Below, in pieces: positions 54,660 to 64,000 of a DNA stretch of 64,000 bases (positions are counted from its first letter, which is position 1; each line of letters opens with the position of its first letter). This DNA comes from Diabrotica undecimpunctata (lineage: Eukaryota > Arthropoda > Insecta > Coleoptera > Chrysomelidae). The stretch spans positions 146,968,429 to 147,032,428 of the forward strand of contig NC_092806.1 in NCBI RefSeq assembly GCF_040954645.1, given 5' to 3'. Made by a program: the position numbers and the translations under genes. The notes below the pieces were generated by a model. It was not told the origin of the DNA. It was given only the letters and a program-made list of their open reading frames with translations, and did no database searches.

Positions 54660-55144
54660 ATGTTAGTATTAGTGGTAACGAAAAAGCTGATTGCCTTGCC
54701 AAAAATGCCGCATCATCCACGGACACCATTATCAATATACAAATTTGCAAAAATCTCAAAGCTAGACTGAAGAAGCTTAATCTATCCACCTGGCAGATTC
54801 ACTGGAATAATGTTACTTCAGCGCTGCATGAAATTAAACCCTCAGTGAACATTCCTACCTATCCCAGTTTATCTCGAAAAAATATGGCAATCATACGGAG
54901 ATTGTTTATAGGATATACCCGTCTAACTCATGGCTACCTGATGACAGCATCTCCACAACCAAAATGTCAGCACTGCAATACGACTCTCCGAATCAGGCAT
55001 ATACTTATCGAGTGCCCTTTGTATGACAAAATACGCCAACAGCTCGATATCAGTACTAACTTCAAAGAAGTCCTAAACAGCACAGACCAAATCAACAGGG
55101 TTATCAAATTCCTCGAGAAAATTCAACTGCTCAACAAAATATAA
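54660..55144 (+). pseudogene. C-terminus of an I/Jockey-type element (RNase H end and zinc knuckle)
   Basis: SISGNEKADCLAKNAASSTD carries the last RNase H motif (GNExAD). LKKLNLSTWQIHWNNVTSAL and LSRKNMAIIRRLFIGYTRLT follow, then TRLTHGYLMTASPQPKCQHC. The closing motif CQHCNTTLRIRHILIECPLY is the C-x2-C...H-x4-C finger found at the end of such polymerases. The frame is open from about 54676 to the stop at 55142. A 3' untranslated tail with AATAATAATAAAAAAAATAG lies near 55281. The rest of the element is missing. Confidence 0.8.
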
Positions 55145-55299
55145 ATGGTATATTACAAGTTTTTCTTATTTTCTCTTTATGTTAAATGTTAACTACATTA
55201 TTTTGTAATTTATATGATATTACCATGTAAATCGTAACTCTTGCTAGTGACCATATATGTCACATGCACGTTAATTTAAATAATAATAAAAAAAATAGT

Positions 55300-56055
55300 T
55301 GGTGGCGAAGTAATGCGCGTACGGTACAGCTAATAGATTTCGATAGATTTAGTCTTTAAGGAACTTCTAAAGCTGTGACGGTCTATTGACCGTAACAGAA
55401 ATCTGACCTGCAAGAGCTACAAATCAACAAATATTAAATAACTTTCTCCCTTCTTACCACGTCCTCCAACACAAAACTTTAGCAATGTACAAATTAATAC
55501 TCGGAAACATAATAAATCGTGCTTCCTATGATTTAAACCGGAAACTTTTCAGCATATTCTCGAGATTTAATTAGATTAGCACGAGCCCTTTTCACTTTTG
55601 GGATGCTGAATGTTGACCGCACACTCTGACTTTTCAAGGCAAGTTTATTTGGAGTTATGTGCTAAGCAATATTTGATTATAGCGGATTAAGTTTGAAATC
55701 TCAGCTGCATGCGGAATATTCTAAACACGGCTTTATTGGAATAATATAAACAAGAAATTACTTTATTTCAAAGACTAAAAAAGAAGCTTTAGGAGCAAGT
55801 ATGTCGTTATAACATAAAAACGTGCCGATATATAACCAATATAATTGTGCCGAGTTAGAAATTTAAAAATAATATATGCATCATTATTTTTTAAGTTAAG
55901 TGCATGGATCGGACCATATTCGGACCATTTCTCTAGAAGGAGATGGAGCATTTTGTAAACCGAGAGTCAAATCGATCAGTTTTTTTTTCTCTCTCTTTTT
56001 TGTCCCATAATTTCAAAGTGGTATTTAAATTCTAATTATTGCTATTTTTTTAATT
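55300..56055. other. non-coding stretch
   Basis: AT-rich, with a small hairpin GACGGTCTATTGACCGTAAC near 55377. No coding evidence. It ends at the GC-richer 5' region of the retroelement below. Confidence 0.4.
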
Positions 56056-56059
56056 CTCA

Positions 56060-58607
56060 GATTTCAAGTAGTAAAAAGTACTTTAACTCCGCCTGTGATG
56101 ACAAATGGGTGGATCGAGTAGTTTAGGAGTCACCACTGCCGGTCCTAAGCCCGGGTAAAGGAGGAAGGTTGAGGAGTGGGCTGACTACCCACTCCCGGAA
56201 TAAACACACTGTTACGAAACAGGACGAAACTTTCGGAAACGACACAAGCTACGAAACATGGACTATATATTTGGAAACTGGAATGTGAGGACACTAAATA
56301 AACCAGGAGCTCTAACCGCACTTCTGCAACAACTAAAAAAATATAAGCTCATGATTACTGCTCTAGGAAAGAGACCTAGGGGAAGATCTCCAAGCCGTTG
56401 GGTAGATCAAACAAAAATACTGATTAACCAAGTGTTACATGAAGCCGAATAGCTAGCTCAGGACAGAGAAGGATGGAGAGAAATAGTGAAAAAACTGTAA
56501 AGGCCTGATGGTGTCACCACATCCCAAAAGGGATTATGACTGAAGAGGAGGACTGCTCTTCAGAAGAAAAGGCTGGGGAAAGGTGTCAAGAATGCTAAAG
56601 CACACACAATTCTATATAGTGGGAAGGAAAAAGGAAGCAAAGAATGTGGAGTTGCATTTATGGTAATAATGATTTTAAGTCAAAAATCATAGACTTCCAG
56701 GCAGTCAGTGAAAGAATATGCAAGTTAAGAATTTGCACCCACTTCTTCAACCTAACAATGATTCACTGCACAACAGAAGAACAAGAACAACATACAAAGG
56801 AAAGTTTCTACCAACAGCTGGAGATAGTATATGACAATGCCCCAAAGATGATATCAAGATTTTAATGGGTGATATGAATGCTAAAATAGGCAAAGAGCCG
56901 CAGTTCTATGGCACAACAGGCAGGAAAACACCCACTGCACAATGAAACAAGCGAGAATGGGGAGTTTTTGATACATTTTGTCATCAGTAGAAACATGGTT
57001 ATAAGTTCCACATGCTTCCCACATAAAGACATACACAAAATGACATGGATTTCACCAGATGGAACCACAACCAATCAAATCGACCATGTGCTGATAGGCA
57101 AAAGGGCAGCCAGTAGTATCTCAGATGTGAGAACACGACAAGGAGCATGCTGTGGATCAGACCATCTTTTACCATCCGACCATTAGACGAGTAAAGACTC
57201 TGATAAATCAGGGATCGGAAATACTTTTACCCATTACTGTGTCAGAAGCAAGAGGAGTTTTAAAGGAAATGAGGAACTATCGATCGCCTGGTGATGACGG
57301 ACTCGTTATTGGGGCAATAAAAGCAGGAGGAGAAATTCTACTAAAATCAGTAAGCGAACTGTTTAATAAATGCTTACATGCGGGTACGATTCCAAAAGAC
57401 TGGAACAATGCAGTGATAGTCTTGTTACACAAAAAGGCGATATTACTAAATTAGAAAATTATAAACCCATCACCCTCTTGACACATATGTACAAACTCTT
57501 TATGAAAATCTTTATGAAAAACAAAGAGACTAACACCTAAACTTGATTTTTATCAGCCCAAGGAACAGGCAGGCTTCAGGGCAGGATATGGCACAAATGA
57601 TCATTTGCATACCATAAAGATCTTAATAGAAAAGTGCATCGAGTACAACATACCACTGGTTCTTGCATTTGTCGATCACGAGAAGGCTTTTGATTCTGTA
57701 GAGTTTGAAACAGTACTGGAAGCCCTAAATCAAAGCCAAATAGATTGCAGGTACACGACACTAATCAAAAACATCTACGAGAACGCTACATCAAGTATAC
57801 GATTACACGAAGACACAGAAAAATTCAGCTTAGGTCGAGGAGTTAGACAAGGAGACAATATTTCACCAAAATTGTTCACGGCAGCTCTAGAGTCAATATT
57901 TAAGAACACTTAATGGCAAGATATGGGCATCAATACAGATGGAGAAATATTAAATCATCTAATGTTTGCAGATGATGTTGTATTCATCGGAGATAACTTA
58001 CAGGACACCGTTTCTACGATACATTCGCTTAAAAGTCTGTCTGAAAGAGCAGGATTAAAGATAAACTTTGAGAAAACTAACCTTATGACAAATCTCCTAA
58101 TGAGTGGTAATATAACTATAGACAATAATACCATACGACAAACAGACACTTACAAATATCTGGGACACGAGATCAAAATAAGCAGAGACAATCAAACACA
58201 TAAAATACAGAGGCGAATAGACCTGACATGGGCAGCATTTGGCAAATTAAGCCATATTCTAAAAAGTTCAATTTCCATGTGTCTCAAGCGAAAGGTTTAT
58301 AACCAATGTGTTTTGCCTGTACAAACTTATGGAGCAGATACTTTAACACTCATGCAAAAATCTGCGAATAAACTCAGAGTTACACAACGAGCCATGGAAC
58401 GTGCAATGCTGAACGTGAGCCTTCAAGACCACATAAACCAAAAAATCAGGCAAAGATCAGGAGTTCAAGACGTCATCGAAAGAACCACGACGCTTAAGTG
58501 GAACTGGGCAGGGCACTTAGCCAGAACACAAGATGGACGGTGGACAAGACGTATTATGGAATGGAGACCCAGAAACTATAAAAGAAGCCGAGGACGACCA
58601 CCGACTA
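56060..58607 (+). pseudogene. RTE-type retrotransposon (group I), most complete copy
   Basis: A GC-richer 5' leader (GACAAATGGGTGGATCGAG, GGTCCTAAGCCCGGGTAAAG) precedes the ATG at 56258. The endonuclease starts MDYIFGNWNVRTLNKPGALT and is interrupted by an insertion at MITAL. It resumes LQKKRLGKG, HTILYSGKEKGSKECGVAF, with LMGDMNAKIGKEPQFYG in another frame, and ends ACCGSDHL-like. The linker is deleted. The polymerase has RNYRSPGDDGLVIGAIKAGG, LAFVDHEKAFDSVEFETVLE (catalytic D), GRGVRQGDNISPKLFTAALE and LMFADDVVFIGDN (FADD intact). TYKYLGHEIKISRDNQTHKI and LKWNWAGHLARTQDGRWTRR follow. It is cut at 58607 by another copy. At least five frame breaks. Confidence 0.85.
56365..56551 (+). pseudogene. 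RTE-type extreme 3' end nested in the endonuclease gene
   Basis: A 187-bp insert flanked by the 8-bp duplication ACTGCTCT (56357-56364 and 56552-56559). It encodes GKRPRGRSPSRWVDQTKILI, NQVLHEAE, a stop, and DREGWREIVKKL, the last residues of a group I-like polymerase. A short non-coding tail follows. It interrupts the host endonuclease exactly at the TALQE motif that carries a catalytic glutamate. Confidence 0.8.
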
Positions 58608-59275
58608 GATGTCACTGGCGTATGCGGTTAGGCAAATGCAAACTGGACGAGGAAACCTACTGACCAACCGAACGGTTCAACAGACCGCTTATGCCGATGA
58701 TGTTAATATTATGAGTAGAACATCAACAGGAGTACATTAAACATACGCAGAGTTAAAAACGCAAACAAAAATGCTAGGTCTGGAAATTACCACAGAAAAA
58801 ACAAAAATAATGATACAGACGAGAAGAAATATAGTCCCACAAAATATTATACATGAAGATGACATCGCATCCAAAAGCAAACTCGACACATTCAAAACAA
58901 AGATATTAAGGAGAATACTAAGACCTGTGAGGGAAAACGGAATCTTCAGCGATACAACAACGAGCTTTATCAACTTTATAAGGAAGCACCACTGTCTGAC
59001 TTCATTAGAATACAAAGATTGCAATGGGCTGGACATGTGATAAGAATGGGAGAGGATAGGCACCAAAAAGAGCACTGAATACTAGAATGCAGGAAAAGAG
59101 ACCGGTTGGAAAGCCAAGAAAACGCTGGGAAGACATAGTAAACAGCGACGCACAAGCCCTTTTACGAGTTCGTGTATGGAGAAAATCAGCCTCAGACAAG
59201 CAAGGGTGGAGGCAATAAATAAAGGAGGCCAAGGCTCAATTTGGGCTGTAGTGCCGTAGAAGAGAGAGAGAGAAA
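58608..59275 (+). pseudogene. RTE-type retrotransposon 3' part (group IV) joined to the previous copy
   Basis: LTNRTVQQTAYADDVNIMSR (YADD intact) is followed by a stop and MLGLEITTEKTKIMIQTRRN. After a deletion come FKTKILRRILRPVRENGIF, then in another frame FIRIQRLQWAGHVIRMGEDR and RPVGKPRKRWEDIVNSDAQA. VWRKSASDKQGWRQ and EAKAQFGL complete the C-terminus. The 3' tail is GAAGAGAGAGAGAGAAAAAG near 59259. No target duplication was found, so the junction with the previous element may be a later rearrangement. Confidence 0.75.
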
Positions 59276-59279
59276 AAGT

Positions 59280-60300
59280 ACTTTACTGCCCAAAATTGAG
59301 GAAAACCACTTCCTAAACGTAATTTGAAAAAATAAAATTCCTTTAAGTTAGTCCAAATAGCTCTGCTGGATAGCTGAAAGAGTTAAAAAACAAGATGGTA
59401 CGATAGAAATTTCTTCTCACTTTTGCTCCACTTCTTGGCTTTCTGTATAGTTAGAAAAAGAGACATACATGATAATGATAGTTTAAATTTTACCTGGAAA
59501 ATACTTTTAGAAACAATGGTTATAATAAATTTGTAAATATATAAATGCAAATTGTATTATAAGCAGATTACTGTAAACCAAAACCTCTGTTCCATTTTAT
59601 TTTCTAAAACAGCCGTAACGTAGCACTTCCTATTTACATATCGTGGAAATGGCGCCATCGAGCCCAAGAAGATCGTTAAAGAAAACTCTTTTGCATTATT
59701 TTTATTCATACAGACACTCTAAACGTATTGTAGTCTCTCCTCTTTAATTGCCCCACGAATGGTTTACCAGAAGAGCAATTACGTTAAACGAATGCAAGAA
59801 ACTTTTCCAAGATATTCTTTTATGACCGAGATTCGCATAAAACTAAATATGTGTAATTTCCATTTTATCAGCTGAATCTGCGACGTAAACCGAGCCACTT
59901 TGATTATTAAATTGGTTGTGTTCTGGTGTACCGTCTTATTTGCTTCCGAATTAATTTAGTGAGAGCGCTTGTCTACAATAATTAGTACTTTGACAAACTT
60001 TGCTTTTACTGTATTCAATATTCTCTACTATTGAGTTTATATTCGAGTTTGATGCTAAGTTCTGTATTAATATATGCATTCTGCGGGTCTTGAATTTATA
60101 CTAACTAGTTTTATTGAATTGTTTGCTATGGAACAAAAGTCATTAATTAAAATTGTTTGAATTAGATTTTTAGATTACTAATAAAAGAGAGTAATATCTC
60201 TTTCTATGACGATTTAATGGAATATTTTCTTCATTTTCAAGATATACATAAATTACTTCCTTACAATTATGTTAAATCAATTATAACATTTCTGTTAGTA
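59280..60300. other. AT-rich non-coding stretch
   Basis: No supported feature. Confidence 0.45.
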
Positions 60301-60304
60301 TATG

Positions 60305-61570
60305 CAATTCTTCTTCAAGTGCCATCTCCGCGGCGGAGGTCGGCAATCATCATAGCTATTCCGACATGACATTCTACGCCTCCCTTTGCTTTTCTTTTCT
60401 TGGATGTTTCCCTGCATAATCAGTTAGAGCAAGGTGTATTTCTCTCCACGTGTAATATGTCCGAGATATTCTAATTTTCTTGTTTTTATTGTATTTCAAA
60501 TTTCTATTTCTTTATTTATCCTTCTCAGAACCTCTTTGTTTGTGACGTGTTCTGACCACGATATTTTCAGAATTCTTCTATACACCCACAGCTCCATGAT
60601 TCCAGTTTTTTCATTGATGTCGCATTCAAGGTACAAGAATTTTAAATCCCTTGTATATAGCACTCTTCTCATTTTGTTGAAATTTTCTCTAGCCTTTTCT
60701 ATTCTGATTTTCATCTCCTGAATGTAATCATTTGTGAAGTTAATCATTGTTCCGAGATATGCACCAGTCTCTGAAGATCTTCAATATTTTCGGCTAAGAT
60801 CACAGTGTCGTCCGCATATCTAATGTTGTTAGTGGGAACTCCATTTACCTTTATTCCAGCTGTTTCACCCTCAAGAATTTCACCAGCGTTTTTTAGGATC
60901 TCTTCGGAGTAGGCATTAAAAAGAATTGGTGAAAATACGCATCCCTGTCTCATTCCACGGCTAACTTGAATTTCTTCTGACAGCTGTTTGTTCACACGTA
61001 CTTTTGCTCGATGTTTATAGCATAACTTTGATATGAGCCTGAGGTCGTTGTAGTCAATCTTCTTTGACTTCAGGACACTCATTAATTGTTTCTGTCGTAC
61101 TTTATCGAAGGCTTTATTATAGTCAATAAAACATACGTATATATCTTGATTGACGTTCAGGCATCTTTATATCAGTATATTAAGTGAAAAAAGAGCTTCA
61201 GGCGTTCCTAGGCCTTTGCGAAAATTAAATTGTGTATAATTAACGTCTATGTCCAGTTTGTGATGTATTCGGTTATGGATGACTTTTAGTAGTAACTTTA
61301 ACACATGAGACATCAAGCTAATGGTGCGGTAGTCGCTGCATTCTCTTGCGTTTTTCTTTTTGGGGAAACAATTAAAAAACGACGTTAACCACTCTTTGGG
61401 TAATACGCCTGAACTATAAATTTGGTTCAAGAGTGTCAATAAAACATCAATGTGCTTCTAGCAGATAAAATTTTTAGGATTTCTATAGGAAGCATGTCAG
61501 GTCCAACGCTTTTCCCACTCTTCATTGTTTTTAATGAGTGTACTATTTCTACATACATGAAATGTTAACA
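60305..61570 (-). pseudogene. RTE-type retrotransposon (group III), reverse transcriptase
   Basis: Minus strand. KSGKSVGPDMLPIEILKIL starts the fingers. A frame change leads to LLNQIYSSGVLPKEWLTSFF, SDYRTISLMSHVLKLLLKVI and YTQFNFRKGLGTPEALFSL. CFIDYNKAFDKVRQKQLMSV has the catalytic D. VSRGMRQGCVFSPILFNAYS and NNIRYADDTVILAENIEDLQ (YADD intact) follow. A deletion after DLQRLVHISEQ removes part of the thumb. Then come KIRIEKARENFNKMRRVLYT and MELWVYRRILKISWSEHVTN. The end is RKLEYLGHITRGEKYTLL. The 3' untranslated region has a TCCG/CGGA stem-loop and a TTGAAGAAGAATTGC tail. A relative of the copy at 50031-50990. Confidence 0.85.
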
Positions 61571-61646
61571 CCTAAATTTTAAAAATATCAGCCAAACTGA
61601 CAAATTTTTGAAACATAGTACAAATAAACATTTATTCATTTACACA

Positions 61647-61916
61647 TTAAGCCTTATTCTTGATTGGAATTGGGTTTTCTTTCATTTTTTGCAATTTTAC
61701 TATTATTTCCCATTCGGTTCCCGATTCTAACTCGTCATCTTCGGCTACGAACTGCTTTTCAGCGTTCCTATTAGCAACTTTCGTCTTGACTATACCTTCT
61801 TCACGTCTTCGTGATTCTTGTACTAATCTCCTAATTCTTTCTTTGCTACTTCCCTCAATTCTTGCTTTTTTCTCTTCTTCTAGATCTTTTTCCTTCAAGC
61901 TCTTTTGATTGTACAA
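61647..61916 (-). pseudogene. Clc: clathrin light chain-derived fragment, left arm
   Basis: The minus-strand frame has 89 codons and no internal stop. It reads KEKDLEEEKKARIEGSSKER, then GIVKTKVANRNAEKQFVAED and DELESGTEWEIIVKL, and ends KMKENPIPIKNKA. Insect clathrin light chains end with ...KxKxANRNAEKQFVAExxxxxPGTEWERIAKLCDFNPK...KDxSRMRS. Here the sequence jumps from the TEWE block directly to a C-terminal tail, so about 25 residues are missing. The protein normally regulates the clathrin coat at endocytic vesicles. A coiled coil-like charged segment precedes the match. No intron-like sequence interrupts it, in line with a processed copy. It could be expressed but lacks most of the protein. 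Confidence 0.8.
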
Positions 61917-61920
61917 GATT

Positions 61921-62135
61921 GTATTGGTACAAAAGAATCACGAAGAAGCTATAGTCAAGACGAAAGTTGCTAATAGGAACACTTAAAAGCAGTTCGTAGC
62001 CGAAAATGACGAGCTACAACCGGGACCCGAATGGGAAAGAATAGCAAAATTGTGTGATCTCAATCCTAAAGCAAAACAAGGCAGCAAAGATATTTCTCGA
62101 ATGCGTTCCATCGCGTCCATGCGTTCCAGAAAAAG
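61921..62135 (+). pseudogene. Clc: clathrin light chain-derived fragment, right arm
   Basis: Plus strand: NHEEAIVKTKVANRN, a stop in place of the AE pair, then KQFVAENDELQPGPEWERIA, KLCDLNPKAKQGSKDISRMR and SIASMRSRKR to a stop near 62138. This arm keeps the C-terminal block (GxEWERIAKLC-x-NPK...KD(V/I)SRMRS) that the left arm lost. The remaining 3' sequence (TATTTGTACTATGTTTCAAA...) is shared, inverted, with the left arm and may be 3' untranslated sequence of the source transcript. Confidence 0.85.
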
Positions 62136-62229
62136 GTAAATATATAAATATCTATTTGTACTATGTTTCAAAAATTTGGCAGTTTGGCTGATATTTTTGA
62201 AATTTAAGTGTAAACATTGCTAGACATTC

Positions 62230-62685
62230 TGCAATTTTGTATATTTTCTTCATTGGTTCATAACAAAACACAATAAAAAAAAACGATGAAAAATGCAATG
62301 ATAAAACTAGAATAAATAAATTGTGTAATCTTACGGCTATTATGCGCAGTACACTAATTTAGATTTCTTTTGAAGTCTGTTGCGCAATTCTTTATAACTT
62401 TAGCGGTCAAAAAAAAGGTCAAAAACTTAACTAAGAGAGACAACAAGTACATTAGCCGATAAAAATTAAAAAGGAAAGTTTATATTATGATATTCCTCAT
62501 AAGATCAGCTCGATCCAAGTTACCAGGCTTACAAGAAGCACAAACTTTACATTTCTGAATATAGTTCACAACAAAAGATCTCATTTTAGGTCAGTCATAT
62601 AACGCTGAGATCTTAGAAAGAGTTTTGAACACAGCTAAGGGTATATCACGGGTTTCTTATCATCATTTGTTTCTATTTCTAAACC
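62230..62685. other. AT-rich non-coding stretch
   Basis: No supported feature. Confidence 0.4.
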
Positions 62686-62689
62686 CGAT

Positions 62690-62960
62690 GTAATTAAACT
62701 GTTCTTTTACTTGTTATCTCTAGTTGTTCCATTCTGTCTTGTAATCGTTTCACGTCGTGTTTAATTTTTTGTCTTCTTTATTTATCTCTTTTAGTTGTTT
62801 AATATTTTCCATTTGCTTTTTCCCTAATTGCTTTATTTCGTTCATGATTTCTAAATTTTTATCCATTAATTGTTGCATCCTTTTAATCATGACATCCTCT
62901 TTACTTTCCTTTCTCTCTGTGTCACTTTTAGAAGGCGATGCTTCATTGATGCTTTATTTC
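62690..62960 (-). pseudogene. coiled-coil segment, possible ORF1 of a non-LTR element
   Basis: Minus strand: ASPSKSDTERKESKEDVMIK, then RMQQLMDKNLEIMNEIKQLG and KKQMENIKQLKEINKE. Across a frame change it continues HDVKRLQDRMEQLEITSKR. Heptad-like spacing of L/I/M makes a coiled coil likely. First proteins and N-terminal regions of insect EN-RT elements often have such a segment. It lies in the same orientation as, and 5' of, the group III copy at 60305-61570, with the clathrin-containing inverted duplication between. Assignment is tentative. Confidence 0.4.
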
Positions 62961-62964
62961 ATTT

Positions 62965-63190
62965 TAATATAAACGAGTGCATCACAAAAATTTATTGCAC
63001 TTATTTTCTCCAGCATATTAACATGCTCGTTATGATTGAGACCTATATGTGCTGTAACATACCCAAAATTAATATTTTTATTAACTTCTTGTAGTTCCAA
63101 AATCCATTTTTTAATTGCATAATATATGATATAATTGCAGCAGTAACTAACTTTGTACATTTTCTTCTTTGTACAATGTAATTTATGTTC
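62965..63190. other. short unassigned stretch
   Basis: A minus-strand frame (62954-63160) contains NFGYVTAHIGLNHNEHVNML. This faintly recalls the RNase H motif with AH-x-G and NE-x-(A/V)D, but the key aspartate is absent. Not supported as more than a possibility. Confidence 0.25.
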
Positions 63191-63194
63191 TTCA

Positions 63195-63860
63195 TCATCA
63201 TCATTCTGGCTTTAGAACCCTGGTGGGTCCTAGCCTCCTCAAGAAGTTCTCTCCAGTCATGCTATCCAAAGGCACCGGTTAATTGGGATATATTCAGTTT
63301 CGATATTGGTTTCACCAGGTATTTAAAGATGAATTTTAGTCTTCCACTCTGCCATTATATGCTTTAAAAAGGTCACTAGATTATAATCGACTTTATATAT
63401 TTTCAATATATCTATAAGCCATTCATGCGGTACTGAATCAAAGGCCTTCTTGTAGTCAATGAAGGCAGTAAAAAGATTCCTTTTTTTGGTGTACGCCTGG
63501 TTAGAAATGACTGAGTCGATAATAAGTTGTTCTTTACAGCCCATGGAGCCCTTAGCGCATCCTTTCTGTTGAGGCTCTATGATATTGTTTAGAGCACAGT
63601 GTTGGTAGATACGCCGGGATACACAGGATGTGACCAATTTGTACAAAGTTGGAAGACAAGTAATTGGGTGGTACTTGGCTGGATCTTGGGTGTTATTTTG
63701 ATCCTTTGGTATTAGGTAAGTGGTTCCCTGTGTAAGAAATAATGGTGTTTCGTGCGGATTAGAGATAACATGATTAATCAATACTGACAAACACTCATGA
63801 ACACTCCAAAACTTCTTTAACCAGAAGTTCTGAACTCCATCTGGTACGTCTGGTCTTATA
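63195..63860 (-). pseudogene. R4-like non-LTR retrotransposon, reverse transcriptase fragment
   Basis: Minus strand: RPDVPDGVQNFWLKKFWSVH, then GTTYLIPKDQNNTQDPAKYH and PITCLPTLYKLVTSCVSRRI. IIEPQQKGCAKGSMGCKEQL and FTAFIDYKKAFDSVPHEWLI (catalytic D) follow. After IHL and a stop, most of the polymerase is deleted. The end reads WRELLEEARTHQGSKAR-like residues (GAGAGAACTTCTTGAGGAGG in DNA) with the tail ATGATGATGATGA near 63200. EQQKGCxxGSxGCKxQL and YLIPK are typical of elements with a restriction-like endonuclease (R4/Dong side of the tree). The missing YADD makes it inactive. The 5' limit is blurred by TATTA repeats. Confidence 0.65.
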
Positions 63861-64000
63861 TTATTATATTATTATTATATATTATTATATATTAAATATA
63901 TCCAGATTTAGCCATACGGCTCACACTGCCTCGAAGGGGAAAATTAACTCATCCCAGATACCTACGGTATCAAAAGGATTAAGCTCTAGTGGGACTCTTT
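63842..64000. other. TATTA-rich tract and start of an unidentified sequence
   Basis: 63850-63900 is a run of TATTATATATTA words. The rest (GCTCACACTGCCTCGAAGGG and on) is GC-richer and is cut by the window end. Unassigned. Confidence 0.4.

Larger units (their letters stand above)
61561..62218. repeat. inverted duplication carrying clathrin light chain fragments
   Basis: 61561-61626 and 62153-62218 are 66-bp inverted repeats with four mismatches. Inside, each arm carries a clathrin light chain-derived segment pointing outward. The inner inverted similarity includes GTCAAGACGAAAGTTGCTAA and GAATCACGAAG. The two arms differ by deletions: the right arm lacks the segment at about 61840-61905, and the left arm lacks part of the C-terminus. 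Either one retrocopy was duplicated in inverted orientation, or two copies inserted head to head. Confidence 0.8.

Noticed and set aside
53902..54789. Single 295-codon minus-strand gene
   Set aside because: Only the part up to about 54614 is retroelement; the N-terminal 60 codons are antisense to the neighbouring RNase H fragment.
61660..61908. 82-codon plus-strand frame
   Set aside because: Antisense to the clathrin light chain-derived frame.
1..64000. A complete active element or defence system
   Set aside because: Every transposase and polymerase seen is truncated or interrupted, and no bacterial-type system is expected or seen.

Overview
The window reads as intronic or intergenic DNA of an insect, probably a beetle-like species with a large, transposon-rich genome. 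It is strongly AT-rich and has no bacterial gene order. Its repeats are typical of insects: RTE-type, CR1-like, R1-like and R4-like non-LTR retrotransposons, mariner, Tc1, pogo, hAT, a Helitron fragment and MITEs. The species assignment is inference.

Only one piece looks like a functional host gene: a 98-bp exon on the minus strand at 2739-2836. It encodes the conserved N-terminal segment of tomosyn (syntaxin-binding protein 5 / Lgl family), with splice sites at both ends. If the call is right, the first coding exon lies at higher coordinates, probably beyond position 64000. Most of the window would then be one very long intron of that gene, filled with transposons.

Layout. 1-2.7 kb: 3'-truncated RTE-type fragment joined to a ~975-bp repeat, then a mariner-superfamily relic. 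2.7-7.7 kb: tomosyn exon, RTE debris, a tRNA-like relic, a Tc1 relic and dispersed repeats. 7.9-12.3 kb: R1-like 3' part (minus), CR1-like reverse transcriptase (plus), and a 2-kb element with 32-bp terminal inverted repeats that contains an RTE-type copy. 14-15 kb: LTR with TATA box, tandem hairpins and a tRNA-Lys-type primer site. 15.3-17.2 kb: pogo relic split by a young RTE-type copy. 17.3-21.3 kb: inverted and direct copies of the ~975-bp repeat. 22.5-24.6 kb: long RTE-type relic. 24.9-29.3 kb: foldback repeat, mariner, pogo tail and hAT tail. 30.1-32.8 kb: a nearly complete pogo-like element with a C-terminal zinc finger. 33-47 kb: several RTE-type relics, two MITE-like elements, a second copy of the 24.9-kb repeat, and an RNase H fragment. 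47-54 kb: possible LTR-like sequence, a second mariner split by a nested retroelement, a near-perfect palindrome next to (TA)n, and a Helitron helicase tail. 54-64 kb: RNase H tail, the most complete RTE-type copy, a group III copy, an inverted duplication of clathrin light chain pseudogene fragments, and an R4-like reverse transcriptase fragment.

No autonomous element is intact. Every transposase or polymerase carries stops, frameshifts, truncations or deletions. Four nested insertions can be dated relative to their hosts by target site duplications (8 to 13 bp). For comparison, the RTE-type copies are sorted into informal groups by their C-terminal motif. Group I has the WAGHxAR...GRW type, group II the SWYGHVRRADRGRW type, group III the GHIMR type with a GAAGAAG-rich tail, and group IV the LRWIGHVERM type. 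Clade names for all of these are tentative.
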